Part shown: in pieces, positions 19,301 through 27,680 of the stretch | Numbering within the stretch: position 1 is the first letter of the stretch | Layout of the letters: each line of letters starts with the position of its first letter | DNA from: Tritrichomonas musculus | Taxonomy: Eukaryota > Parabasalia > Tritrichomonadida > Tritrichomonadidae | Assembly: GCA_039105265.1 (NCBI GenBank) | Contig: JAPFFF010000002.1 | Location: 8,122,001 to 8,186,000 of the forward strand | DNA: 64,000 bases | Direction of reading: 5' to 3' | Translations under genes and position numbers: made by a program | The notes under the pieces: generated by a model | Seen by the model: only the letters and a program-made list of their open reading frames with translations | Database searches by the model: none | Told to the model about the DNA's origin: nothing

Positions 19301-21133
19301 ACAAGGCACTTCTCATTAAGAGATTCAGCTGAGTTCATCATCAAGTGGATCGAGTGGTTGTTTGAGCAATCCAAGCAAGTGTATCACGATAAGGTTCAAT
19401 ATATGAAATCCTTCATCAATCAACCAGTTGACAATCTCAAAACCATTGATCGCAACCTGAATGTGATAACCGTATTTGGATTCAACTCGAGTAGATTCGA
19501 TAGCAACCTATTCAAGGAGTATCTCAATTACAGTTCAGGAAGCAATTCCATTGCCAAGCGAAATATGTTATGGAGTGTTGAGCCCAATAGCATCATTGGT
19601 ACCACATCCTCATTGAAGCAGTTCATATTGAAGTCACCCAAATACGATACCAAGTTGCGATTCATCGACGCACAATCATTTGTCGCTGGAGGTACATTAC
19701 GACAATTCGGGGTTGATTTTGGCGGGATCGAGAATAGCTCGAAGGGTGTGTTCCCATATGAAGCCATCAACACTGAGAACTACAATGAGGTCCTCTCAAA
19801 AGCAGAGCCATTTGAGTATGAAGCGTTCTACAGCTATCTCAACCAGAAGAATCCATTGACACCAGATGATTACAAACTATATCTCGAGGATGCCAAAAAC
19901 TATAAAACCCGATGGGACTACCTACTTGCATACAATGATAATGATGTCGAGATGATGATCAAACCCATTGACAACCTGATTGCACTCAATGCGCAGTACA
20001 ACGTGGACCTCATCTCAAACCTATCGCTAAGCAAGAATGCATCCTGTATCAAGTATGCACTCGCATATAAGGAATTTGAGGAAGAATTCCATTCTCCAAA
20101 TGCCGAATACTCTATACAGAATCCCATTAACGAATTCAAGCCAAATCTCAAGTGGTGGCGATTCAAATGCGAGAACTACTATAACCAGGATGTCAAATAT
20201 AATCAATCTCATAAGGACAAACCCAGGAACCTCGATAAATGTGTTTGTGAGGAGCAATTCGATAAGTTCATGGAGATGTACAACAATCCAGATACTGGCA
20301 AGTGCCATCTCTGTGGTGAGCACTTCACATGGACCAATAAGCCCACTCTCGATAGAATCAATAATGATATCGGTCATGAACTCAGTAACTGTAAACTCGC
20401 TTGTGCGGAATGCAACAGACTTCGCAGTCGTGATGACCCCAATATAACCAAACTCCGAATTCAGCTGAAGAAGTACTGCAAGATGATGCATCTCCCAACA
20501 CTCATCAACGATGAACAGGAGTATTACAGCTTACGGAACAACATCACTGGTGGTCTATCCAATGTCATGCACCGAGTCAACATCAAGGGTCATACCAAAA
20601 TAAACCGCTTTAGATACAATGCCGTTGATCACAAGGTAATCTCATATGATACTCCACACACGATGACTCATATTGTTGGAGTCGATTTCAACAGCTTATA
20701 CCCATCTGCATTCAGTTCAACCAAACATGATGTCAATCCATATCACGGGGGAGTCATGTATATGCCAGGTTCCATGATGGAGCGATTCGAGGTGTATAAG
20801 GATGGGGTCAAAAATATGAAGACCTACAACACATGTATGGGTATCATCAACAACAGCCAGAAGTACCAAGAACATCCCAAATTCCTGTTCAAAGCGGAGG
20901 TCATGTTGAAATGCCCAATATCCAAAATCAACTACTTCATCAATTTCCCACCTGTATTTCGCAATTTCGATATCACCAATGATGAGGCCACAATTGGTCC
21001 ATACATGCACGACTACATGACTCGCAATAAGCTCCCATCTGTTGACAAAACTGAACGGAAGCTGACCAATAATAAAGCAAAGGATGAGCGTAAAGCTAAG
21101 GCTGGTGCTTTTATGTTAAAAGAGCAAAAATAA
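16361..21133 (+). CDS. Maverick DNA polymerase B (protein-primed type)
   Basis: 1590 residues. The N-terminus has a duplicated domain of about 75 residues (KTVKNYINIVNNEFGGNIP near 10 and again near 205) separated and followed by highly charged ERxRLERDRLKQ coiled coil, then a motif DYFNKFxRxDYKV repeated three times. A CKPKSG triplet repeat lies near 750. A zinc-finger-like CPKCG...HxxxC sits near 870. The exonuclease domain starts with TYDFETVE near 940 and contains GFNSSRFDSN and YNDNDVEMM. An HNH-like motif (CHLCG, DRINNDIGH, CAECN) falls at about 1313-1358, before the polymerase-type VDFNSLYP near 1440. Family role: replication of the element from protein-primed ends. Confidence 0.9.
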   Translation: MSNITNGHFGKIPTKTVKNYINIVNNEFGGNIPTNLTYVAQLSKLSRFLNEKSFVDRIGFDTRFALQESHFDTFFGQLRAEQEDEQLRAETEQRLRKLEDDRLEQERLKQEQELAEKERKRLERDRLKQERLAKEAEEQERKRLERDRLKQERLEQELAEKERKRLERDRLKQERERKRIAEERERELNRKITNGNFDKRYIPTETVKNYINIVNNEFGGNIPLTDKYIVQLTRLSGFLNENSFITRTGFNPDGILEESHFDTFFGQLRDERAEQERLEQERIERERAERELLEQERAEQERLERKRAKRHAKKARKRERAEQERLEQERIERERAERLANDNDYFNKFNRADYKVDNLIDAFQHKNTRDKFKQKLEQERIERERAADNDYFNKFDRTDYKVDNPIDAFQHKNTRDKFKQKLVRERIERERAKRLAADSDYFSKFNRGDYMVEDPIDVLQHMNTQNRFHQRLDDERKVCSYFNKYYPEYLNRAEIQDILKNRSKVIKLAHIIDGSTNIDGIPKDPENNEIFEYLSEFGHEFKSKHTGFLMVNEPEDYDRAVEAWNKYNKYADNDYNEREDIDTYEPIYIYYFNSISTLNSIYDGLQQVYKREVKPFKIYFQLTGVFESSSAENDTFQYTAREINWNNYKSAIPIVVRDEQSLDIVKYYIESVLHSYETSTSGTKLILVGTVSFTVSRMVKVSGPIKDLPKEIKNNKFIITDNADDNLCWYRFLAACLDDHLVKPKSGCKPKSGCKPKSGCKTKHRTQAAKKLLCEDHNIVYSTKPSQAAIDLLNNYPGTSIESMKASAEKHHLNVDIYEYLEKHKVYNLQDQWKYNEDNSFRKSALLFTQNRIIHIMYIKDAEKLTNIHICPKCGSYAHYGHHNMKRFENHVDNCTGVFRKQFIPNREPLPYCPHILGNPVYEYCLAYNLKWKPNIYYITYDFETVEQPVNASIGSSTTINSRLIPLSVSSCVKSQSGCTTRHFSLRDSAEFIIKWIEWLFEQSKQVYHDKVQYMKSFINQPVDNLKTIDRNLNVITVFGFNSSRFDSNLFKEYLNYSSGSNSIAKRNMLWSVEPNSIIGTTSSLKQFILKSPKYDTKLRFIDAQSFVAGGTLRQFGVDFGGIENSSKGVFPYEAINTENYNEVLSKAEPFEYEAFYSYLNQKNPLTPDDYKLYLEDAKNYKTRWDYLLAYNDNDVEMMIKPIDNLIALNAQYNVDLISNLSLSKNASCIKYALAYKEFEEEFHSPNAEYSIQNPINEFKPNLKWWRFKCENYYNQDVKYNQSHKDKPRNLDKCVCEEQFDKFMEMYNNPDTGKCHLCGEHFTWTNKPTLDRINNDIGHELSNCKLACAECNRLRSRDDPNITKLRIQLKKYCKMMHLPTLINDEQEYYSLRNNITGGLSNVMHRVNIKGHTKINRFRYNAVDHKVISYDTPHTMTHIVGVDFNSLYPSAFSSTKHDVNPYHGGVMYMPGSMMERFEVYKDGVKNMKTYNTCMGIINNSQKYQEHPKFLFKAEVMLKCPISKINYFINFPPVFRNFDITNDEATIGPYMHDYMTRNKLPSVDKTERKLTNNKAKDERKAKAGAFMLKEQK

Positions 21134-21154
21134 ATTGTGATATAATATAAGGTT

Positions 21155-22462
21155 TTATTCAGGAATATCAGCCATTTCAATATCAAACTCACCATCATTA
21201 AATGCAGATTCTATTTTTGGATGAGAATTTGCACTGAGTGGCTTCTTCGCGGATGGTCGAGCTGCCACCCTAACCTTCCGTTTAATACGATATTTGCGAT
21301 TTTGTTTAGACCTCAAACCTGGTTTTTTCGCAGGTGTTGTGCTTGTGGATTTTAATGTTGGTCCAAATGATACATGTGAAGCATTGAGGTTTTTACGTGA
21401 AACCGGAGACTCGGTTATGGATAATGGTTCTAATTCGGTATCCTCAAAATCATAATACGTTTGCTCACCAGCTCTATTACGTGGAATATCTTCATGATAT
21501 GTTTTGCTCATACGATTATCATTAGCAATATCTGGATTCAGTTCAAATGGGGGAATATTGATACCACTATTTGCGAGTCTATCACGAAGATTTTTGATGA
21601 TACGCTGCTGATAATCCCCTGGTATACGATACTCAGTTATGCTACCATTCGGCTTACCGAGTTTCAATGACACAGTATTAGGTCTGGCATCAGTTGAAGT
21701 AAGCACACCATCAGCATCAATTTTTGGTTGATTGGATATAGTATTATATCGATCTTCAGCTGAATCAGGTAATGCTTCTGTATCGAGACTCTTCACGGCA
21801 CTGCCATTGGAAATAGCTCTTGGTGCAAATGATGTTGGTGAATTCATTGTGAGTGATAATGGACGTGTGCCATATTTGTAATTTTGCTTATCAGTTAATC
21901 GCGATTGTGTGGGACTGTGATATGTTTTAACGTTTTGAATGATTTGAATCTTAGGTAAGAATGATATATTTTCAAGTGCTGGAATACCAAAATGATAATC
22001 ACTATTTGTACCTGGGCGAATTGGTGTTTTTTCCTTAATCTTTTCCAGAAATACTGCATGTGGCAATGCTATAAACGCTTCACCATTTTCACAATCACAG
22101 ATTCCAGTAATATTGGCACTTCGGGTATATAAATCTAAATTTTTATCATCATTATCTCTTGGGTCAGGAGGTAATTTTGGAACATCATTTTTTGGTAATG
22201 TTGTTAAATACGCGATATCCTCACCAAATGAGTTGTCCACAGCCCATATATATGATGGTTCATCTGAGCGTCTCGTATAGAACCTATATTTCATTATCTT
22301 CTCAAATGGTGAACCACAACCTATATAATTCACATATTTTGGTGGTGAAATAAACTTTGGTATCATATATACGGTATGACCATTTGGACTAACTATAATA
22401 GAGTGAATAAACAGATCATCAATAACTTTTTGTTCACCAGGTTTCATTTGAATTTGATACAT
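21155..22462 (-). CDS. Maverick gene, unknown (435 aa)
   Basis: Start chosen at MYQIQMKPGEQ (22462), which follows TATTTTTGGG by a few bases. Residues 1-150 look beta-rich and may form a compact domain (HSIIVSPNGHTVYMIPKF). The middle is Pro/Ser/Asn-rich, and the C-terminal 80 residues are strongly basic (KQNRKYRIKRKVRVAARPSAKK) before an acidic end. Basic tail plus convergent placement against the polymerase suggests a DNA-binding virion or terminal-protein-like role, but this is inference; no domain is recognised. Confidence 0.6.
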   Translation of the reverse strand: MYQIQMKPGEQKVIDDLFIHSIIVSPNGHTVYMIPKFISPPKYVNYIGCGSPFEKIMKYRFYTRRSDEPSYIWAVDNSFGEDIAYLTTLPKNDVPKLPPDPRDNDDKNLDLYTRSANITGICDCENGEAFIALPHAVFLEKIKEKTPIRPGTNSDYHFGIPALENISFLPKIQIIQNVKTYHSPTQSRLTDKQNYKYGTRPLSLTMNSPTSFAPRAISNGSAVKSLDTEALPDSAEDRYNTISNQPKIDADGVLTSTDARPNTVSLKLGKPNGSITEYRIPGDYQQRIIKNLRDRLANSGINIPPFELNPDIANDNRMSKTYHEDIPRNRAGEQTYYDFEDTELEPLSITESPVSRKNLNASHVSFGPTLKSTSTTPAKKPGLRSKQNRKYRIKRKVRVAARPSAKKPLSANSHPKIESAFNDGEFDIEMADIPE

Positions 22463-22468
22463 TTTACC

Positions 22469-22476
22469 CAAAAATA
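22469..22476 (-). promoter_or_regulatory. TATTTTTG box before 22462 gene
   Basis: Minus-strand TATTTTTG, its G six bases before the ATG. Confidence 0.5.
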
Positions 22477-22487
22477 AACTGCCGTGG

Positions 22488-22820
22488 TCAATAGATTAGC
22501 AAGCACGATAGCACAAATGCATCGGGTTTTATCTCATTACCATACAGGTCTGTGAACCATATTTTGAAATCCCGCTTGGTCCTATTGAGCATCTCATATT
22601 TGCGATACTTGGTTTGCCGTCTGTTGGCTAGCATTATGAAGTGGTCACAGTATGGGTCAAATTCAACAATATCCGAGTGTACCATCAAATCACCGATGAT
22701 GGTCTTATTCAGGATAGCCCCTACATACTGCACTACGATGTATTTCTTGTTGCGACTATATATGAAGTCCTCAGGTAGCTTAAACTCGGTGGTCTGTGTA
22801 TGGAAATAGCGCTTTGGCAT
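22488..22820 (-). CDS. Maverick gene, unknown small protein (110 aa)
   Basis: Beta-rich, starting MPKRYFHTQTTEFKLPEDF, with tyrosine-rich strands (YIVVQYVGAIL). Begins 3 bp after the integrase stop and has no clear T-rich box, so it may be read from the integrase transcript. No domain recognised. Confidence 0.55.
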   Translation of the reverse strand: MPKRYFHTQTTEFKLPEDFIYSRNKKYIVVQYVGAILNKTIIGDLMVHSDIVEFDPYCDHFIMLANRRQTKYRKYEMLNRTKRDFKIWFTDLYGNEIKPDAFVLSCLLIY

Positions 22821-22823
22821 TTA

Positions 22824-24176
22824 TTAGACAGCAAAGTACTGCTTATAGTCTTCACCTAGTGATTCATAATTGGGTGCCACGAATCGGGTGTACATGATGG
22901 GGATTGTTATAGTAGCTCGCTCATCATCAGTCTTAGGACTTCGACCAGTTTTGGTTTTGATATACGGCACATAGAACGCAGTTCCTGCTTGCTTATCATC
23001 ATTCAACTGGAATCTACGATATGGGTTCAGCAATTTGCATTCGACGTTACCATTATGGTATCTTATGAATTCAGCAATCTCATTGAACACACGCCTCTGC
23101 TTCTCATGCTTCTTCTCAGTTTTGGATGTATCGTAATGGATCAATATGATATTACCCTTGCGATAGCTCAGTAGTCCACCCATTTGCATATTATTTTTGA
23201 CTCGACGTAGCCGCCGTTGGCAATCCCTGATGTATCTCCACTCCAAATCAGGGTTGTGCTGCATTTGATTGGGCGTATAGTATATCTCCTTAGGCTCTTT
23301 CGCTAGATACGGGTCATAATACTCATCATCTCGGTAATTGGGATTGGGCATTCGTAGAGACCGATGTGGTGTGTTGTTATAGTAGTGAACCATCTGTTGC
23401 ATCAGGAATGGGTCTCCAATTCTACGATTATCTAAACCGAATGCATTGCGGAGTGTCCTAATGGTTGCATCAACGATTTTGTGAGCGTTGCTGTGTTTGG
23501 ATTTATCGACAATCACTGCATTACCGTCAATCAACACATTTTTGGTACCTGCATATTTATTTTTGTCTGGACTTCTGTAGGGAATTATATCAAGCACTTT
23601 TAGTAGATTATTTTCACCATCACATTTGATGGTATTAAATTTGAAGTCATCATATTTATCGAGAATGATTTTGGCGTATGCATCCTTAATGGTATCAGCT
23701 AGTTTGTTCTTAAGTGGTTCCACAATTAGATATCGCGTATTGACATTCACCATGATGAGGTAAATGGTTTCATGGGGTACCAATTTATCACCATTCTTCG
23801 TAGTGTACTTCACAAACATCAAATCGACCTCCCAGCAGCCAGGTTCTAATGAGAAATCCGGTTTTGAATAATAATTGCATGATTTCAATTTGAAGTCCTT
23901 CACGAATGGTTCATGATGATACTCCGGATTGACGATAAACAGTGATGGGTCCAATTTTGATATTTTGGATTTGAATGGGTACTTGAGCAATGACTTGTAC
24001 TCATTATCGAATATCTTGAATGATTTCTTGTTGGTATTAGCCATTTCCTGTGGCGGAGGGGGAGCAGGAACCGCGTTCTCAGGGGGCTTAGGGTACGAAG
24101 TACCTTCTGGTTCAGGAACTGCATTCTCAGGAACTGCTTTCTCACCCCACAAGAATGATGTTACTTTGTGAAACAT
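22824..24176 (-). CDS. Maverick integrase (retroviral-type rve fold)
   Basis: 450 residues. After a Pro/Glu-rich leader of about 40 residues comes an RNase-H-fold integrase core starting GCWEVDLMFVKY (about residue 112), continuing through IYLIMVNVNTRYLIVEPL and TIKCDGENN, then NAHKIVDATIRTLRNAF and YNNTPHRSL, all typical of Maverick c-integrases. The region after about residue 320 is basic, with a probable SH3/chromo-like DNA-binding tail. It would insert the element and make the 6-bp duplication seen here. Minus strand, with its own TATTTTTGC box at the ATG. Confidence 0.9.
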   Translation of the reverse strand: MFHKVTSFLWGEKAVPENAVPEPEGTSYPKPPENAVPAPPPPQEMANTNKKSFKIFDNEYKSLLKYPFKSKISKLDPSLFIVNPEYHHEPFVKDFKLKSCNYYSKPDFSLEPGCWEVDLMFVKYTTKNGDKLVPHETIYLIMVNVNTRYLIVEPLKNKLADTIKDAYAKIILDKYDDFKFNTIKCDGENNLLKVLDIIPYRSPDKNKYAGTKNVLIDGNAVIVDKSKHSNAHKIVDATIRTLRNAFGLDNRRIGDPFLMQQMVHYYNNTPHRSLRMPNPNYRDDEYYDPYLAKEPKEIYYTPNQMQHNPDLEWRYIRDCQRRLRRVKNNMQMGGLLSYRKGNIILIHYDTSKTEKKHEKQRRVFNEIAEFIRYHNGNVECKLLNPYRRFQLNDDKQAGTAFYVPYIKTKTGRSPKTDDERATITIPIMYTRFVAPNYESLGEDYKQYFAV

Positions 24177-24183
24177 TTAATGT

Positions 24184-24192
24184 GCAAAAATA
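24184..24192 (-). promoter_or_regulatory. TATTTTTGC box before integrase
   Basis: Minus-strand TATTTTTGC, its C seven bases before the ATG at 24176. Confidence 0.55.
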
Positions 24193-24233
24193 ATGGTCTC
24201 TATCGTGACAGCAAAATTGCTGTTACCAGAAAT

Positions 24234-24467
24234 TTAGTGGTTATCGTTTGATAATTCAGCTAACTCATTTTCAAGTTTGGCAACCTTTTCCTTCAAACTA
24301 TTAATATCTTCAATCAATGATTCACGGACTGCGAGACCATTGCTACCCAGCATGCCACCTTTGATGTTATTGAGGTGACCCTTATACATATAGCACTTCT
24401 CCTTGAGATCATGCTTGATGCGCTTCAACTCTGGAATCTCCTTTTTGTATTCACCCAATTCACTCAT
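24234..24467 (-). CDS. Maverick small coiled-coil protein (77 aa)
   Basis: Heptad-like throughout (KEIPELKRIKHDLKEK, DINSLKEKVAKLENELAEL). Divergent from the gene at 24502, with only 34 bp between starts, holding T-rich tracts for both directions. Function unknown; might be a scaffold. Confidence 0.6.
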   Translation of the reverse strand: MSELGEYKKEIPELKRIKHDLKEKCYMYKGHLNNIKGGMLGSNGLAVRESLIEDINSLKEKVAKLENELAELSNDNH

Positions 24468-24501
24468 TTAGATATGAAAAAAAGTGTTTTTTCAAGATTA
24501 A

Positions 24502-24756
24502 ATGTCATACGCGAAAGCGCAGGAATGTAATTCATACGAGGAACGCCGTGTATTAAGAGATTCAAATGGGCTCACGTATTTCAATCACCTGGAACGCCAC
24601 ATGCGAAATAGGCGAACTATGAGTTGTACCAAACCCACAGTCCCAAAATATGAAGATAAGGGGTGTGTCGTGCATGACCCAATCATCAAGTCAACATCAT
24701 CAGCAAATCACCACTCGCTCAATCACCAGGTAATCCCAAATAATTCAAAAATTTAA
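24502..24756 (+). CDS. Maverick small protein, unknown (84 aa)
   Basis: Basic and Tyr/Asn/Arg-rich (NSYEERRVLRDSNG, HLERHMRNRRTMS), His/Ser/Asn-rich C-terminus. Its stop overlaps the end of the convergent gene at 24753-25187. No domain recognised. Confidence 0.5.
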   Translation: MSYAKAQECNSYEERRVLRDSNGLTYFNHLERHMRNRRTMSCTKPTVPKYEDKGCVVHDPIIKSTSSANHHSLNHQVIPNNSKI

Positions 24757-25187
24757 TGTCTTAGGATACCGTTCACCGCATCAGTACACTCATTCACAGT
24801 ATTGGTGAGCTGATTTATTTTTGTGGTGATCACGCCAATGGTGTTCTCCAGAGTGGTAATCCGTTTGGTGTATTCATCTACAGTTGACTGTAATGCATTG
24901 ATGTCAGCGCGAATGCTTGCAAATTGGATCTCCACCAGGTTGTCACTATCGGATGGCTTGGTGATCTTCTTGAGAAACACATTACTAGAGCCATCCTTGC
25001 CAGTGCGTTTGGTAATCCTGTACTCGCATTCGGGGGTGATTATTTTGTAGGTTTTATTGAGGTAATTGGTGGTCTTCTCATTGAACATGTCCTTGTACTT
25101 CTGGTAGAACAGGTCGAACTCCTCTACTGAGTTGAACGTGCGTTGCTCCATCTTGTTATCATTAATAACCCTAATATCGCAATTCAT
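24753..25187 (-). CDS. Maverick gene, coiled-coil protein (144 aa)
   Basis: Start chosen at MNCDIRVINDNK because the ATG follows a TATTTTTG box by about ten bases. Small N-terminal domain with a YRITKRTG strand, then a trimeric-type coiled coil of Thr/Ile/Asn heptads (RITTLENTIGVITTKI) to the C-terminus. Such a shape suits a fibre or spike stalk; inference only. Confidence 0.55.
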   Translation of the reverse strand: MNCDIRVINDNKMEQRTFNSVEEFDLFYQKYKDMFNEKTTNYLNKTYKIITPECEYRITKRTGKDGSSNVFLKKITKPSDSDNLVEIQFASIRADINALQSTVDEYTKRITTLENTIGVITTKINQLTNTVNECTDAVNGILRH

Positions 25188-25198
25188 TTCAAAACGGA

Positions 25199-25206
25199 CA
25201 AAAATA
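25199..25206 (-). promoter_or_regulatory. TATTTTTG box before 25187 gene
   Basis: Minus-strand motif that decides the start codon at 25187 over a longer frame lacking an ATG. Confidence 0.5.
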
Positions 25207-25237
25207 TATTCATATGTATGTGGATATTCTATGATGA

Positions 25238-25489
25238 TCAAACCTTGTCCAGTATGGATTTGCCTATATCATTAGCTTTGCTTACGTAATTGAGTCCAGT
25301 GCTGATGGTGTCTACAACTGGTCCAACACCTGGTATGAAGTCGGCGATTGGCTTGATCCTATTGATGATACCCTTACCAATATCAACTGCCCTTGGGATG
25401 TTGCGGATGACAGTTTGAGCTGCATTCTTGAGCTTACTGCCGACGTTCTTGAAAGCGTTCTTAATCTTCTTGAAGATGCCAATACCCAT
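25238..25489 (-). CDS. Maverick small membrane-active-type protein (83 aa)
   Basis: Start chosen at MGIGIFKKIKNAF. The N-terminal 35 residues form an amphipathic basic helix (FKKIKNAFKNVGSKLKNAA), followed by a hydrophobic stretch with PGVGP turn (IADFIPGVGPVVDTI). This is the pattern of membrane-lytic minor virion proteins such as adenovirus protein VI or similar Polinton products. It is transcribed divergently from the capsid-like gene, with 46 bp between starts, fitting a virion-gene pair. Confidence 0.55.
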   Translation of the reverse strand: MGIGIFKKIKNAFKNVGSKLKNAAQTVIRNIPRAVDIGKGIINRIKPIADFIPGVGPVVDTISTGLNYVSKANDIGKSILDKV

Positions 25490-25535
25490 TTGGTATATAA
25501 AAAATGTGATTTCAAGCTTTTTTCCAAGATACAAA

Positions 25536-27638
25536 ATGAGATACAGGAACGAAAGAGCTCACAATTTGAAATACGAGGTTGGGAATGTCAATGACACATT
25601 CCAGAAGATGCGAAATATCATCAATGTGAATGATGGTACCAGAAGCTTCTCATTTAGAACTGTCGATTGCCATGACCAGCCAGCCCCATTTCACCAAGGC
25701 CAGTACTCACAGATTTCATTAACACATCCCGACCACTTCATTAGCGATATCGACAAAGGCTTTCTCACATTCCACATCAAACTCGATTTGCAATTGAACA
25801 CCGATTTGGCCAAATTGCAAGAGATCAATGATCCAAATAACTTCTATAAACTGTTTGTTGGATTCAAGTCCTCGAACCAATTATTCGACAGGCTCGAGAT
25901 TCTCCATAACAATGTCAATGTCGGATATCAGCAAAATGAATGCATTCGCGAGGGCTTCCTATACTCGGTTTTGAAACCAGAGACTGAGAAGATGCGTCGC
26001 AGATTCGTTCACAGCTTATGGGAGAATATCAGCAATTACAGTCAAACTCATGCTGGTTCATACGTTAATCTCAATAGCTTCAAGAATGGTGGTAAGACCA
26101 CAACTGAATTCGACTTGAATGTACCATTTGATGACTTGCTTGCATTACAGGCATTTGACTTATTCCCCAACGGAATCATTGGTGATTTATCCATTAGATT
26201 CCAAGTCACTCCAGCTGGTCTTGTTTGGGCTGCCATTGACCCATACACGGTTGCTGAAGCTAAGGCATTCCTCGAAGATAATGATAGCATATCCCCAGAG
26301 GAACTCGATAAACTCAAACAAATCAAAGCATATGGACATCTCAAACATCAATTCACTCAAATCGGTAATGAGGCTATCATCCCAGGACCAGGAACACCTT
26401 CACCATCTCCAACTCCAGGACCTTCACCAACTCCAGGACCTTCACCAGGACCTTCACCATCTCCAACTCCAGACCCATCTCCTGAAGAAGAAGATAAGCC
26501 AGATCCATCACCAAGTCCAAGTCCAACTCCAGCTCCAATCAAATATAAGCTTAGATACAGAATTGGTGAACAATACAATTTCCAAAGTGATGGTTCATAT
26601 ACTTATGATGATATCGCACAGGATCTTGTCATGTATTTCAGCTATACAGCAGATGAGTTTGCTAAATTGGACCTCAAGCCAACTGCCACTGATGAAGAAA
26701 TATGTTTAGCCAATCCGGATTACACCAAACCAGCTTTGCAACACAATGATGGTAAGTACTATGTATGGCAAATCGAGAAGACCGTTGCTAAATCTGCTAA
26801 CCACATCATGAGTGAATATCATGGTGCTAGAAAGCAAATCTTGAGTGAAACATATTCATCACAACCAGCAACACTCACTGTTAACCGAATGACCATCACT
26901 CTCTGTAAGTCCAACATGCAAGGCTATGGTGTTTGTGAAGCCACTCGTGCAAGCATTGAATCCATATTACGTGAAGGCCTAGTAATCCCATCTCAAAAGG
27001 TTGATTACCATGCATTCCCAATTGCAGCAGCCGCTAACGGAATCAAGTCTACATTGAATATCCCATTAATCAATGTCACAAGCATGTCATTGTTGTTCCC
27101 CAAGCATCACAATGATTTGACTGTATTTGAGAATCCGGTTTACCAAAACTGCTTCTTGAATATCGGTGGTAAGAACTTCCCAGATGAGAATGTCAGTACC
27201 ATTGGCGCCAGATTCTTCGAAAGCCAATTAACTGCTGGAGACCTCGATGGTATCACACTCCAATGTTCAAAGGAATTCGAAGATAGCTTCACCATGCCCA
27301 AGAACGATGAAAATGGTGTCCGATATCGAAATACACTGAGTGATGCCACATCATTTGTATTCAATGTCCAAACTGAACGTGCATCTGCTGGATACTGTTA
27401 TGATGGCTTAGATGGTGGCAAAGGCAATATCCAAATTCAAGTCAATGGTCAACCAATATTCACTGGTGATAATGATACATATTACAAGATTATCGAACCA
27501 AGTGGAGCCATTGTTAGACCACCACCTGTCCAACTCTGTTTATGTAGAGACACCTACTTCAAGCTCTCACTCGATGGCCTTGAATATATCGATGATGAAT
27601 CACCAGCTGGTTCACAAGTTGATCCAGAAATGGCATAA
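25536..27638 (+). CDS. Maverick major-capsid-like protein
   Basis: 700 residues from ATG at 25536. Size, position beside the ATPase and alternating beta-strand pattern fit the double jelly-roll major capsid protein of Polintons. Segments such as SFRTVDCHDQPAPFHQGQY, GFLTFHIKLDLQL and SSNQLFDRLEILHNN look like jelly-roll strands in the first half, and IQIQVNGQPIFTGDN in the second. A Pro/Ser/Thr-rich loop of about 55 residues (repeats of PSPTPGP) near residues 285-340 sits between the halves. Codon use is GC-richer than surrounding host DNA. Capsid assignment rests on pattern and context, not a motif. Confidence 0.65.
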   Translation: MRYRNERAHNLKYEVGNVNDTFQKMRNIINVNDGTRSFSFRTVDCHDQPAPFHQGQYSQISLTHPDHFISDIDKGFLTFHIKLDLQLNTDLAKLQEINDPNNFYKLFVGFKSSNQLFDRLEILHNNVNVGYQQNECIREGFLYSVLKPETEKMRRRFVHSLWENISNYSQTHAGSYVNLNSFKNGGKTTTEFDLNVPFDDLLALQAFDLFPNGIIGDLSIRFQVTPAGLVWAAIDPYTVAEAKAFLEDNDSISPEELDKLKQIKAYGHLKHQFTQIGNEAIIPGPGTPSPSPTPGPSPTPGPSPGPSPSPTPDPSPEEEDKPDPSPSPSPTPAPIKYKLRYRIGEQYNFQSDGSYTYDDIAQDLVMYFSYTADEFAKLDLKPTATDEEICLANPDYTKPALQHNDGKYYVWQIEKTVAKSANHIMSEYHGARKQILSETYSSQPATLTVNRMTITLCKSNMQGYGVCEATRASIESILREGLVIPSQKVDYHAFPIAAAANGIKSTLNIPLINVTSMSLLFPKHHNDLTVFENPVYQNCFLNIGGKNFPDENVSTIGARFFESQLTAGDLDGITLQCSKEFEDSFTMPKNDENGVRYRNTLSDATSFVFNVQTERASAGYCYDGLDGGKGNIQIQVNGQPIFTGDNDTYYKIIEPSGAIVRPPPVQLCLCRDTYFKLSLDGLEYIDDESPAGSQVDPEMA

Positions 27639-27662
27639 GAAATATGGCATTAGTGGTAAAAA

Positions 27663-27671
27663 TATTTTTGC
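27663..27671 (+). promoter_or_regulatory. TATTTTTGC box before 27681 gene
   Basis: Exact motif nine bases before the ATG at 27681; supports that start over the upstream frame. Confidence 0.55.
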
Positions 27672-27680
27672 ACTTTGGAA

